Assembly: GCA_022113835.1 (NCBI GenBank)
Contig: JAILWY010000006.1
Coordinates: forward strand, 4,650,001 to 4,714,000
From: Atopsyche davidsoni
Lineage: Eukaryota > Arthropoda > Insecta > Trichoptera > Hydrobiosidae
Direction of reading: 5' to 3'
DNA: 64,000 nucleotides
Under the pieces are notes generated by a model, which had not been told where the DNA came from, searched no databases, and saw only the letters and a list, made by a program, of their open reading frames with translations. Positions 1-12,400 of this stretch are shown in pieces. Position 1 is the first letter of the stretch, and each line of letters opens with the position of its first letter. A program made the position numbers and the translations under genes.

Positions 1-22
1 ATAAAAATATTTTTTATGATTG

Positions 23-64
23 TAAGGATTTATTTCTGAAAAATATTTCAGAAATAAATCCTTA
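23..64. repeat. Perfect 19-bp inverted repeat (hairpin), 4-nt loop
   Basis: The arm at 23-41 (TAAGGATTTATTTCTGAAA) is exactly reverse-complementary to 46-64, separated by AATA. Pairing does not clearly continue outside the arms. Too short for a usual pre-miRNA; it could be the collapsed core of a foldback MITE or a cruciform-forming palindrome. Confidence 0.8.
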
Positions 65-1700
65 TACTTATGACAATGCAGTGTCTCTGTGCAAGTTGAT
101 GTACTGATGCGCTGCTGTAATATATGGACTTAAGATCATTTATTCAATTTTAAAGTGTATTTGTGTCCATGTAGCAGTTTTAAGGTGTTGTGGCATGTAT
201 TTTCTTACTGCCGTAAATGAAGTCTTTATATAAAAAATCGCTTAAATTAAATCGTCTCCTGCAAATGTTTGAAAAAACCTGTAGATATATGATATGTTTA
301 CTTAGTAGAAGCTTTAAGTGATGCGGATACAACTCATATTAAATAAAAACTTATTTATAAATGGATATATTGTATTTAAATGTTTATATGATCAAAAATA
401 AAAATATCTCGAAGTGTGCATCACTATAGACTTGTATATTTAATTAATTTAATTGGCACTGGTATAAAAAGTTAGCTAATTATACACCAAGCCAATGCGC
501 GCGTAATTGAAGTCGACAGGAGAGGAAATTAACCACAGGACGTGAAAAAAGCATCCAACTTTCCTTTATCAATAAAAATCACGAGCGAGAGGAACACCTA
601 CGACCCATCATAGAATTCCTCTATTTAATTGACCGTTTTTTCGCAATTATTTAATATGCGATTGCCAAATGTTGACACGAGCTTTAAATTATAGTTTTAG
701 ATTTCACTCTCATGATTTTTGCCTATATACGAATGATTTTATATTGGTAATAATTATATATTTATACGTAGCGGATAGCATGGACGGCTGTGCAATCATA
801 CATCACCTGTATAAATAAAGTTATACATTTTGTTATAACAATGTGGGTACAGAAAATCACTTCAGAGCTATATTTAATACTTGGTCGTTTTTTGTGTGCT
901 CATGTAGGAGGACTTGCACTATGAAGGGTAGTGTGTTAACCTCACTTTAATCCCGAAGCGTATTCTTAGGTTCAGTGGTATTCATTTAAATCAGCGAATA
1001 AAATCACACTACCTTTCATTTACGTACTTTTTTCATAAATACGACAATAACTATGAATCTGAGGTTCTTCTTCGTTTCATAAACTTCTTAAACGTGAACT
1101 AAAATGGATACATATTAACATTACATATTTTAAATAACAATTTCATTTTAAACATTCCGATGAAGTAAAATTTTAAGCATTAAATGCTGTTCCTTCATTA
1201 AAAAGTTGGTTTTTTGTTTTCTCGTTTTTCGATTGTGAATTACCTAGGAAACGTTGCCCGTTTTTCTGTTCCAGTATCCATAAATTGTAATCGCCGTTAT
1301 TGCCAGCTATTTTTTATGAATTGTGGACCATAGAAAATCCTGGCGTTTCCTTTTTCCGGCGTACGTAATATCCTTTTGAGTCTTTTATTTTATTTCTATT
1401 GTTTCTCCAACGCTCGCTCTGTCGTCAGAAATAATCCAACTTATAGTAGATTTCGACAATTTTATAATTACTCCTTTTAAATGTTCAAATGCATTATGTC
1501 TGTACAAAATATTGATGAACTTATATAACTTAAACCATATTTTTAAAATTGTATTTTTACAAAAGAGTGAATATTCAGTTCAGTTAAGGTTTCTTAGCAC
1601 TTTAGATCGAATTGTTATTTACTTTTTACTCGAAGATCGTAGGTTTGATTTGAAATTTACCGACATTTTTTTTATGATTAAAGTTATGTTATTTAATTTA
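65..1700. other. AT-rich non-coding stretch
   Basis: No gene, RNA or mobile element recognised. Composition is AT-rich with many A or T homopolymers. A few CpG-bearing patches near 480-620 and 1240-1420 are not distinctive enough to name. Confidence 0.5.
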
Positions 1701-1705
1701 AAATT

Positions 1706-1736
1706 GTAATATTTAAATTTTTGTTTCAGGTAAGGA
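1706..1736 (+). promoter_or_regulatory. Candidate recursive (ratchet) splice site 1
   Basis: A T-rich tract ends in TTTCAG at 1729 and is followed immediately by GTAAGG, so one site can act as 3' splice acceptor and then, as a zero-length exon, as the next 5' donor. No AG dinucleotide occurs in the tract just upstream. The tract is less pyrimidine-pure than at 36578, so this is the weakest of the three main sites as an acceptor, although the second donor 54 nt downstream supports it. An ordinary 3' splice site of a short exon is the main alternative. Confidence 0.55.
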
Positions 1737-1783
1737 CATATTCTATGCTATTCTAAAACAAGAAATAACTCGTTGGCTGCTAT
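1730..1783 (+). other. Candidate 54-nt RS-exon or cassette exon after ratchet site 1
   Basis: The stretch from the acceptor at 1729 to a strong donor (CTAT followed by GTAAGTAC at 1784) would be a 54-nt exon. The frame that starts with AAG at 1732 has no stop in it and would read KDIFYAILKQEITRWLL; the open frame continues past the donor to a TAA about 30 codons in. In recursive splicing such downstream donors help define the site and then compete with the regenerated donor. I do not recognise the peptide. A 17-codon open frame is not improbable by chance, so coding status is unproven. Confidence 0.4.
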
Positions 1784-2409
1784 GTAAGTACTACAATATT
1801 TATTTTAATAAACACTGGGCGTAACATAGTATGGTTTTAAAAAAAACTTTGCATTCGTTTCTTCTACTCGTACAATCAAGTTTTTAGGGTTTTGCTAGAT
1901 ATTTGTCGGGTGTTGATTCTTTAAAAATATTTTAATCGAATTGGGAAATTTCACAAGGCCCTACCGTGACGTCATTGAAAAAAATGCAACACCGCCACGT
2001 ATAAAAAGTGCACCACAATTTTCAATTTGTGTGGCAGTTTTTGTGGACCGCAAATGTTTTGTTGCGGCGAAAACATCGATGCCAAGGAGAATGACTTCTG
2101 TTGCACATTGCAATTCGACAAGTTATTTTTAAATTTATTTATAATGTTAAAACAGTGTTACTTTAACTTACAGTCGACATAAATCTACATTAAATGATGA
2201 TGATTTACTTATGAGGTTACTACAGATTCTATTGACAGGCGTTAACAACATAAAAAAAAAACAAATATTTTTGTATTTATAAAAAATATCACAGTAACTC
2301 GTACGAAGTTGTTGTTTTATATGAAATTTATTTAGAAATTTGTTTTTTTTTAAATTTTTTTTGGCTAGGTTAGAAAGGGAAAGGATTGAGATGAGTATAA
2401 AGGCAAAAG
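1784..2409. other. AT-rich non-coding stretch with one full CRE palindrome
   Basis: No gene seen. TGACGTCA, the full cAMP-response/ATF palindrome, occurs at 1967-1974. An open frame at 1941-2132 has no recognisable domain. Confidence 0.4.
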
Positions 2410-2427
2410 GAACACACGCGTGTGTTC
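2410..2427. repeat. Perfect 18-bp palindrome
   Basis: GAACACACGCGTGTGTTC is its own reverse complement and is centred on an MluI-like ACGCGT. It could be a dimeric transcription-factor site; no known motif is claimed. Confidence 0.7.
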
Positions 2428-2764
2428 ATAGATGATTTTAAAGCTAATTTGTATTTATATATTTTATATATTGTAAAAAAAAAATGTTATTAACAGTTTT
2501 ATTTAATTTATAGATTTTTTTGATAAAATAAAACAAGGAGATCTTCTGAACGAAGCATCCAAACGTGCTAATTTTGTTATATCTATATCAGCTGCATACA
2601 AAAATATCTTTTAAATCACATATGAACACACTCGTGTCTTTATGCATTAATACTTTTTTTTCCCTTTCCAACCTGGCCTTAAGAACTGAGAATTTGAGAT
2701 CAAATTTTCTAATAATATTTTGTAACATTCAATGTATCCAAATTCAATTTAATAATAATTAAAA

Positions 2765-2890
2765 ATAAAGCATGGCGGCATACCCGAGTATTCTTAGATC
2801 GCGGCTTTCAGACGTGCATCCCTGGTGCTCTCTCGCTCGCTCTCCCGCGGGATGGCGCCGGGAGAGTCGGACCTCTCGCTTCTCCGCATC
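2765..2890. promoter_or_regulatory. Candidate Polycomb response element or GAGA/YY1-type cluster
   Basis: This GC-rich island in AT-rich DNA has an ATGGCGGC YY1/PHO core at 2772-2779 and a second ATGGC at 2852-2856. Around the second are CTCTC/GAGAG (GAGA factor) motifs at 2828-2834, 2840-2844, 2862-2866 and 2873-2877. A hairpin joins CTCTCCCG (2840-2847) to CGGGAGAG (2859-2866). PHO plus GAGA clusters are the established signature of Drosophila PREs; function here is inference. Confidence 0.4.
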
Positions 2891-3429
2891 CAATGCATAT
2901 CATATTTATAAGAAGAAATAAATATCGAAACAAGTGAACTTTCGTCTAAAGCTGGAGAAGTTTATTAAAGGGATCGACCATCGTTGGGATAGCTCATGAA
3001 TTACCTAAATGGTATCTAAATGAATATTTAAATAGCTTAAATACTTATGAGGAAGAAGGACACTTACGTGGATGCGGAATTCACGGCAGTGGCTGGAGGT
3101 CGGGAGTACGACCGAACAAGACTGGGCCAGGATATATGTGTATCCAGTGAGATGGTCACCAATCTCCTCTGAGGAGAGGCACTCGGACACATGAATATTT
3201 TAACTATTGGTATCGTCGAGTTTATAAAAGCATTTTATTGTTATTAGTTTAAAGTCTGGTAACTTTTCAATATTTATTGAAATAAACACAAAAAACGAAA
3301 AAAAATAGTGTAATATTGGCTGAGATTCTTCAATTATTTGTCTTTGTCTGAAATTGCTGATTTCATAGGATTGTTATTTATTAATCTTTCAATTACACAG
3401 CCTGAGAAAAAAGTTGCAGATCCAAAACG

Positions 3430-3860
3430 TTCTCCACAGCTGCAAAAGTGCACACGCGGTTAACTTCTCAGTACTTTTATCTCTTTTCCACTCACTCAAA
3501 ACGTCACTCGTTTCATTCCTTCACGCGAGCCTTTTCATCCCAATTCCGTCTCGTTCTGACAATTTGAAATTCTCGTCAATGAAAAGAGACGCACGATTTT
3601 CCAGGCGAGCAAATGAACGCTCGTTCGAAAGACGTTTATATTCCGCATCTCGCTCTTGGATAAGTTTTTAGGTACTAACGAAAGAGATGGGCGATATCGC
3701 ACGAGGCGCTCGAGTTTCTATGTTTTTTTTGTTGTATAAATTCACATAGTTTGCCAGTGGCCGGTGTCGTGAGCGGACGTGCGTCAGTCCGTGGTATTTT
3801 TGTAGGCTTCTTTTACGTTTTTGTATTGCTGATTGTTTTCGGTGAGCGGTCTAGCGCTAA
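3430..3860 (+). promoter_or_regulatory. Candidate intronic promoter or enhancer island
   Basis: CpG frequency and GC content rise over this block. TATAAA at 3735-3740 is followed by a CpG-rich stretch containing GGACGTG (DPE-like, 3775-3781) and TCAGTC (arthropod initiator-like, 3784-3789). The spacings are not textbook: TATA to initiator is about 50 bp. A donor-like GGTGAGCGG occurs at 3840-3848, so a short first exon is conceivable. No open frame of note follows. An enhancer is equally likely. Confidence 0.3.
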
Positions 3861-4430
3861 ATTTATGCCAAAACTGCAAATCGTTTTAGTGAAAACCATA
3901 AAACGCGTCTAACACAAGCATTGTGCAAAAATGTGTGAATTTTCGGCGTGTGAAAATGCCAATGTACTTTTGGAAATGTAAACAAGAAAAGTGACGAGGA
4001 AGTAATATTCCTTTAAGTTTTTGTTATGAACTAGGTTTGTAAAAGAATTATATTATTAATAAAATTATAATCTGGGATCATAAAAGTATGTTACATATAT
4101 TTTAAATAACCGTTAAAGACACGCCGAAACGGACAATTTATTGTGGGTTTTTCCTTATTCTATATTAATACCTATTTCAATTTGGATGGTGTTCAAGTAA
4201 CGCTTTCTTTCAAATAAGTATTTTAGTAATTTACCTAGATTTTTTATTGAGTCGTAATTTCGATCATCATTAGCTATTTATAACTCCGAGTTTATATTGC
4301 TATAAGTAGTCATTCAGGTATTATCTTTTCTCGTTTTGACAGGGTTGCTTATCTTATCTGTCACCTGTTTTATTTAATAAAGAAATATTTACATCTGTTC
4401 ATAATTTTTCAAAATATAAACACCCACACA
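3861..4430. other. AT-rich non-coding stretch
   Basis: Nothing recognised between the CpG island and the TA microsatellite. Confidence 0.5.
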
Positions 4431-4450
4431 TATACATATATATACATATA

Positions 4451-4539
<89 letters not shown>
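4431..4539. repeat. (TA)n microsatellite
   Basis: An almost uninterrupted run of TA dinucleotides, with TACATA and TTTATA variants in the first 25 bases and a pure tract after that. Confidence 0.97.
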
Positions 4540-4541
<2 letters not shown>

Positions 4542-5837
4542 TGTGTGTGTATGCATTCGTGTTTGTTACGTAAGGATGTTTTTTTTATAATTCATGTAAT
4601 TTTAAGGATAATGCATTAAAACTATTACTCACTAATTGACACACATCTGCTCTGTTTTATAACCGTTTTACAACCAATGCAACAGCTGTTCTACTATGAT
4701 AGCGGATTATTGTAAGAAAATAAATTAAATGTTCTAAATTGCCTTTCACTGGATTTGCGTTCATTATAATTAAATAAACTTTGGTGCTAATGATTTAGTA
4801 AAATGCTGACATGTTTTTTGTCAATATATATTTTCTATTCTATTATGCCATGATTCTTTTCCACCCTATTTGCTTTCATGGTATGAATAATTCGTATCGA
4901 TTCCTTCTGTATAAATAGAGCCACATGCCATCTGCATTCGACATTATTGTATTTGTAATTCGGATCATTTGGAAATAATTTATTACAGTGTTTATTAATG
5001 TAGTTTTTTTCATTGTACCTCATATATTGCAATTATTAAAAAAAAAAAAAAAAAGAAACGGTGCCCCAAATGTGAGAACCGTGCATATTCAATAATAACT
5101 CAGTAATAAAAAAAAACTTTTAAAAAATCAATAAAATTGTGAGTACCAGGAGCATCGCATGACCAAAAATAACGCCTCTTAAATATTAAGTATTTCTCGC
5201 TATAAGTGGCGTTTGATCCGTCCGCTGATTGTTGAAAACAATGCGTCCTTTAAGCCTTAAACATATTGTAAAATAACATTTTTTTTTTTTATATATTCGT
5301 ACTTTCGCAGATAGTTGATGCATTGTCTTATTTTGAGTCGAGTTAATAACCGAATTTTATATTTAACTTTTTTTTGTTTGTAATTTTTAAAAATATATAT
5401 GTATCTTTGTTTTGTGTATGATTCCATTGATATTTATTAAAAACTATGTTTGATGCTTATTACAATCCACAGTTCTGCCTCGCAGGGAACATGCGCCACG
5501 TTTGACATGTTTATTATTTTTCTGTCCTTGAGCATTGGTGTAGTATTCCGTTTATGCACAAAAGCGAGTCATAATTGAAGTCAGACACTTTTTATTGCAA
5601 AAAATCAGCTGCTTTTACCGCGTCCGACGCATGCTTTTCCAATATTAATATTGGTTTACCTCGATATAGTTTTTTGAAATCTATAATCACCTTCGTTCGT
5701 ATTGCCACGCACGCGTTTCGATTATAAACCATTTACTTGCAATCTTTTCCAAACACGTACCATTTTAACAGTCGCGTAAGATCCAGATATTGCTGCGATA
5801 TGCTTGGTTTCTTTAAATTTGCATCAAATAATCGTTA

Positions 5838-5876
5838 TTTTTAAATATCTTATCTTGATTCCATAATAGGTGAGTT
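5838..5876 (+). promoter_or_regulatory. Weak candidate recursive splice site
   Basis: A partly pyrimidine stretch ends in AATAG at 5869 and is followed directly by GTGAGT, a strong donor. No AG interrupts the upstream 30 bases, but the last ten bases before the acceptor are A-rich, so acceptor strength is modest. Confidence 0.2.
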
Positions 5877-6249
5877 GTTCAGTAAATTCAAATGTATAAA
5901 AAAAATCCGTTTGATGACTTTTTAATTAAAAGTGTCTGCATCTTCTACAGACAGGTTTTTTTTTTAAATTTTGTTTTTTTTTATATTCTTATAATTAGAT
6001 AATTCAGATTTCATTCTCAAGACACATTTTACATTCGGTTAATCGAGGTTTATTATTATTTCTTTAAAATTACATCGTAAATTCATCGGTTATGACGCGT
6101 TAATTTTATGGAACTCAAATTTATTACTGAAATGTGTCAACATCCATTCTGTATTAACCTCAACAGAAGAGTCCTGAAAGCGTTTTGATACTTTCTGTAT
6201 TTTTACGTAGCTCTCACAAACATAGCCATATGGTCTAAAAGCTTTTCCG

Positions 6250-6266
6250 AATCAATCAATCAATCA
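6250..6266. repeat. Short AATC tandem repeat
   Basis: About four tandem copies of AATC. Confidence 0.85.
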
Positions 6267-9239
6267 CCTATAGTACAGTATATAGCAAATATTCTGAGCT
6301 GGGAAATACAATTTATCATGTTATAACCAACTTTATACTGGTACGATACAATATTAAGCTTTTGAAAAGAAAATGTGATGCATTCTATAGAGAGTTTCGT
6401 TTTTCAGCTAACACATCGATTGGTAAACAAATTGAATTTGATCTTGAAATGCTTTGTAATAAAATGAATTATATAAAAAAAATTGAAACAGGGCTATCTT
6501 TATTGTACGCTTGTAGTAGCTGTTATTGTAGCAAATGAGGTCTTTCGTGATGCTTAAAGTGTTAATAAATGTTTATAGACTAGACATACAAAGGCAATTA
6601 CTTTAAACAGGTAATCGTTGAAATTTAGTTGTGATTACCTCATTCGTTAATTATTTAGCCTCGTTTCAGATGCAGCGCTCGGTTGTGGTTAATCAATTCG
6701 CTTTTTAACTAAAAACACGATTGTTTTTAAATTTACTTTAACCTGGTTTCTGCAACCGACATCCGCCGTTAGTTCTACTAACTAGAATTAAATTTGTGAT
6801 TCAAGCTCGCTTCTATTACTCGGTTTAAATGCGCATCAGATGCAACTACTCAAAATAGAAATTAGTTGATTTTTGACCATGCAACTGACACCAAACTCAT
6901 GAAGTAAAAATAATTTTTATAAGTATAATTTTTAGTCATTCAGCCAAAAAAAGTAGTGAATACATTGCCGATAAATATTTAAACAAAAACGATTATGCGA
7001 TGTATTTGTAAAATGCTTTCTAGTCTGGCATCGATCAATAATTGGTTTATTCCATCTACATCGGTTTCCATAGCCCTGTGACTACACAACGTGACTGCTG
7101 ATAGCAGATAACATATCAGTATCAAAGAAATATTTTGTATGAGACCAGGCTAACCGATAACATCATATCTACATAAAGTCGTATCTAATAATTATCACTA
7201 TCTACACCCACTATTGTTAAACCAATTTCTGGAATTAAACCCTCCGTCCGCCCATAAATAAATAGCCTTCGACTCGTCTTTTAAAAATAGTAGAATGAAT
7301 ATATCATTATCTTCAGCTTTTATAAATTAATGGGATGATCGTCCTCATACGCTTCATTTATCGTCGACATCACCCCACCGGAAAAAAAGTTGTTTAGCTA
7401 ATTGTGCAAAGCCTATATTCACCTAACTAATAATTAGTCGGTTCAGATAGGGTATTTATTTTTTACGCCTTTTATCTGCTGGGTAACTTTTTTGACTTAT
7501 TGAACTGACTAGAATCAGCAATGCACATAAAAATTTATAGTGTATCCTGTCAAGAAATCAATAATTGGGGTAGATCTTAGGGGTTGTACTCAACTATGAC
7601 CGGTTGGTTGACACGAGATCGCACTAAAATTCTCACATGCCTTGTGACAAATTTATTAATTGCGTATCGCGAGAGTATCGCGTTATAATATACTAAATAC
7701 AAGTTTATCTGTAATATATATAATATAACGCAAGTTATGATTACATAATGAATATAAATAATAATGTCTTTTCTTCCTAACATCCAATAATTTGTTTAAT
7801 TTTGGCTTCATAGGGAAATATAGCTGCTATTTTCATTTGGCCATTCTTCCCACGCCAGGTCTCTTAATCAAATTCCTGTTGTCTGAATAATTTATCTGTG
7901 AACATCCCTCGGGGTTGCACATTGAATTTCATCCCTTCTAGGATCATATTTCATAGTCCACCCCCTCCGCACAAGAGCTTCCATCATCCGCCCTTTGAAT
8001 ATGTATTACACGATATTTATCTTATTACTTGATTCCGTTTGTTATTGAATTAGTTTAAGTAATAATAAGAAAAATATGCACAAGTGTTTTTTGGTAGATG
8101 AGCTCACCATGATATAATATAAATATAAATGTATAATCACATGAAAATATGTATGTTTTTATAAAGTTTTAACCAGTCTTCGCTTTTCATAAAATACTTT
8201 CACTTCTGAAACACTATATATTTTTCATGAAGACTGCGTGATTGGACAGGGGGCGTTAACAAAGTAACAAAAACTAAACAGAACATGAATTTGAATGTCT
8301 AATTTCTCTATCGTCCTCTAGTTATAGATTCTATTGAATCAGTTTTAATCTAGCTCGAATAAAAAAATGTATTCAATTTTAATTACACACCTGTGTGGCC
8401 TTCTATTAGCCCCAATTGCTGTGGCAGGCACTACGCCGACGGAAATTATGATGTTTCGATTTAATACATAATACAGTATATTTTTTGTATTGATTCTCAG
8501 CTTGAAACAATGTATATGTACATTTTTTTTATATATTAACGCTACTCGCATGCTAGAATTTCATTTTCTAAAATAAATAATTTCATATTGATGAAATACT
8601 GTTGATGAATTTGTCTAAATTTTGATACTTTTCTGAGATATCAGAACTTGTAAAATACGTAAAGTAAAATAAGACTTAAAATTTAACTAGAAAAATAAAG
8701 ACAAACTCTTAGAGCTTTTTATTGGTATTTCTGTTTTATTTGTATTTATTTAATTTGTGCCATCAATGACATCTTCAAAATCAAATATCTCTAGTCTCAT
8801 ATCTCCCAGGAATAAGGTAAAGCTAGGACATTATTTAAAGTATTTAACCTTAAATATATTAATTTGGTCTTGTGATTATTTTAAATGTATTCAACCCACT
8901 ATACTACAGCTTTACAAGGTCCGCTTTTTCGAAGTGGGTAATTAGACCAAAAATATGTGCATTTCTAGATCCCAATATTTGGTTCCACTTATACAAACGG
9001 CATGTTTTATGTAAATAAAAATGTCAAAATTAATATAATAGTATAAAATGCTTCTACGTTTTTTTTTTGGAATTTGTATCATCCTGTTACTTAAGATTTT
9101 TTAAAACCTAACATCCCTTTTTTACTCTGCACCTGTATAGTCTCTAAAATTGTAGTCAATTCGTACGCTGCACAAATACCACGCGACTGCAATTTATCCT
9201 TCTCTGTCCTTATATGTTTTAAAGACTTGAATAAATTCA

Positions 9240-9460
9240 TTGGAGCCAGTGGGTCCAGACCCAAAAGCAGCCGAGTCGGGAGAGTGCCTAAATCGGTCAG
9301 TTTGCAGATCGCCTTCTTTTGTTCGTCGCGTCCTTTGTTTTTTTGTTTTTTTTTTTGTTTGTTTGGTTCTTCGTCCCGGGATGACTGGCTCGTTGTTTAC
9401 GAATAAGGCGGCGTCTCCCCCGGCATCCCGTCGTCATGGCGACCCCTCACTCCCCTGAAT
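9240..9460. promoter_or_regulatory. GC-rich island, candidate regulatory element
   Basis: A GC-rich block split by a T-rich TTTG-repeat stretch (about 9337-9365) and ending in CpG-rich sequence that includes CATGGCGAC (PHO-like). The 72-codon open frame across it shows no domain and is probably incidental. Confidence 0.25.
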
Positions 9461-12400
9461 TATTTATGTCCATTTTGGGAATTTTCAGGCCCGCTTACAT
9501 CAAAGGTTATTTAAAATGGAACGGCGAAAGTGCCGACCGAGGATTTGAATCTTATCTCTCTGATTTATTATTCCCTATTTAGTGTCTTCTAGTGAATAAA
9601 ATTTTCCCTTTCTCTGCACTATAATGTAATGGCAAAAAAGACAGCGGAATAATAGCAGTAATAAATAAACTATCTCGCATTATATATATATATTTTTTTA
9701 ATTTGACAACACTGCCAGAAGTGCGAGGTCAGTTTTGTGCTGAAGATGACATAAATGTTTTAGTAAAAAATATTTCAAAGAGAAATACCTCACAATCAAC
9801 AATCTATAATTAAATGATCTTGGCCTTATGCGAGGTTTATACATGCATGGTTATAATCTTAAATATTCTGACTTCCGAATAATTTCAAATGAAAGCCCAA
9901 ACTAGATATATCAATAAGAGCAATATCGTACATTGTTTATTTATTTAAAATGATCTTAACGTTTCTTGCTTAACGCAATGTTAGGAATAGGTTAAATATT
10001 ATTTTTATCACGCGTGGTCAAAGTGATGTGTTTTGTATTATTTTTATCGATGATTTGTTTACAATACACTTCCAATGCTTTTTTCAGATTCACATAAATA
10101 ATATACATCTTTAGTAAAATTTTCCTATGCATTAATGAGTTTTTGCATTTCCGAACGGCATTAAGGTTTTTTTTTTGTGAAATTAAAAATTCGAAATTGT
10201 GAAATTAGAAAAAAATAACGACACGTTTCTAAAGTGTTTTTATCTACTGTAATTTATCGCGTAGGCGTTGATTATGTTATTTATATATTATTACGAATAA
10301 CATGATATTTTCCTGTTTAATATTTACATTGATTCCTTTCTCTTTTTTATTATAACAATAAAAACTCCTACATTGCCCGCGACTCGGATCTATGGCGTGG
10401 GCAATACACCTTGTGTTATCAATTCGACGAAAGGCTGAATAAATAATTTGAAGAATGACCGCCTGTTCATTTGGTAATATGTTAATTCGTTCTTCTCTTT
10501 ATAGACCTCGTTCGATAATTTATTGTCTGGCGAGAACAAGTATCAAAAGTCCGTACTGCCGGCAGGTGAATACCCCCTCCACACGAAGCAATCAGCTAAT
10601 GGGTTCACGTAGCAACAAGTACACGTGTACTGAAAACTTTTATTGTATTAAAACGCAATTAGATTAAAAATTTAACGCATTGTCTCTAAAAGTAATTCAT
10701 TTTGTACGCGTGATGGAGATGATAAGGTAAATTTAATTTGTTTTCGTGTGCTATGTGTTCGAGAAAATTGTTTATATTATTTTTGTTTATCTTATCAGCT
10801 TAATGCACAGACGATTTAGATTGGCTTTCGTCGGTTAACTTTTTTCCGATAAAAGTGTATATTATAATGGCGTATATTTTGAAACACTGCTCAATCTTAA
10901 TTTAACCTAACCAGATAACCTGTAAATATTAAATTATAAAATTTTCATCCATCGTATTAGCATACAAAATAATTGTATTATATAATATGCAATTTATTTG
11001 GTCGAAATCGAAATTTAATAACTCATATGAACAATTGTTATTGTATAAGAAAACGCAGCGGAGGCAATCCCTCGTAAATTGCTTGATACTCAAGTATTCG
11101 AACTCCCCTCTGTTTATTAAATTTTATAAAATACCACACATGTTAATTTAATGACTTCAATTTTAAACCAGCTTCAACCCATTGAAAAAGAGTCATTGTT
11201 TACCCAACACTCGAGACTGCCTACCCGTAAAACCCGCGACCAATTAACGCTTCAACTTTCAAGATACAATTTATAAAAGTGACGATGTATTCCATACAAT
11301 AGAGATCACCCCGTGCACGAGGGACAGCTGTCCCTGACTTGTCGCACCCGCGTCACTCTGTGCGGAGTCATGTCATGGAAATTCTTGTTTGTATTAGTAT
11401 GATTAAATCGTTGTCAAACCTATTTTGAAATAATTCTAGCTATTTATAGATAAATTTTGAATAATTTTTTCTTATCGTAGACTGTCGCCATATATCTTCA
11501 AAGTAGCTCATTTATCAAGTATTCTTCCGATTATAACACGCACTAGCAATAAGCAGATATTCTCTTTTATATCGGTTGATTAATGCCAGCTTTTCTAACA
11601 TTACAAAATTTAAAAAAAAATAATAATTTAGATGTAAAGCAGAAATTGTCAATTATTTACAAATACGTATGATCTCTTACTATTTGTTATATTTTTACTT
11701 GATTACATTAGTAATCAAAGTTAATAGTTGTAATGTTGACCGTTGTCGGTCCGCACGCTTGATTTCACGCTAACCCTTATTTGTCCATACCCTATGCTGC
11801 AGCAACTGGTCAAGGCCGGTGTTCCATACCCCATGGGGCTCGAGATACCCCCTGAGCTCAGATTTACGACACTGCTTTTTTTAATAACGCTTAATGGTTA
11901 GGCACGAGGGTCTATGAGTGGAAGCCCATGTATTATATTATTGATGTAATGGCGTTTATGGTACACGTGGGGAAACACTTTTTGTCGGTATTGTCCAGTA
12001 TTTTAGTAATTTTTTTAAAGGTGTACAATTTCGGATGTTGCGACTAGCTAAGCTGGCTTTTAGTCAAATTTATTACTGCTCGAAAATGTTGCGTCTACTT
12101 GAAAAATAATATATAAATAAAGGTCTAGTATAACTTTTTTCATGTAATATGTTTAATTCGGTCTTATTCATAAATGTGTGAAGGCACTGTGTCGTCAGTA
12201 AACAGAAGCCATTGAGCAAAATACAAAGCATTAGACTGTTAGACTTTAGGATGAATCAATTGAATCTTGCCAATACCAATAACACAATAATTGTGTCCGA
12301 TATATTCTGACTATTCAAAACTTTAACTGACTATTTATTGTAAGAAATATATACGACGCCTTGGCAAAAAATCAACGAAAAATTTAAAAAATAATATCTT

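Larger units (their letters stand above)
4540..9239. other. AT-rich non-coding stretch
   Basis: No gene, RNA or delimited mobile element recognised. It holds an A17 run at 5038-5054 that could be a retrotransposon tail (no body recognised), a short AATC repeat at 6250-6266, and a weak composite splice site at 5869|5870, listed separately. Open frames here (62 to 68 codons) resemble no family. Confidence 0.5.

Noticed and set aside
5038..5054. A17 run as a retrotransposon tail
   Set aside because: No element body, poly(A) signal or target duplication could be defined around it.
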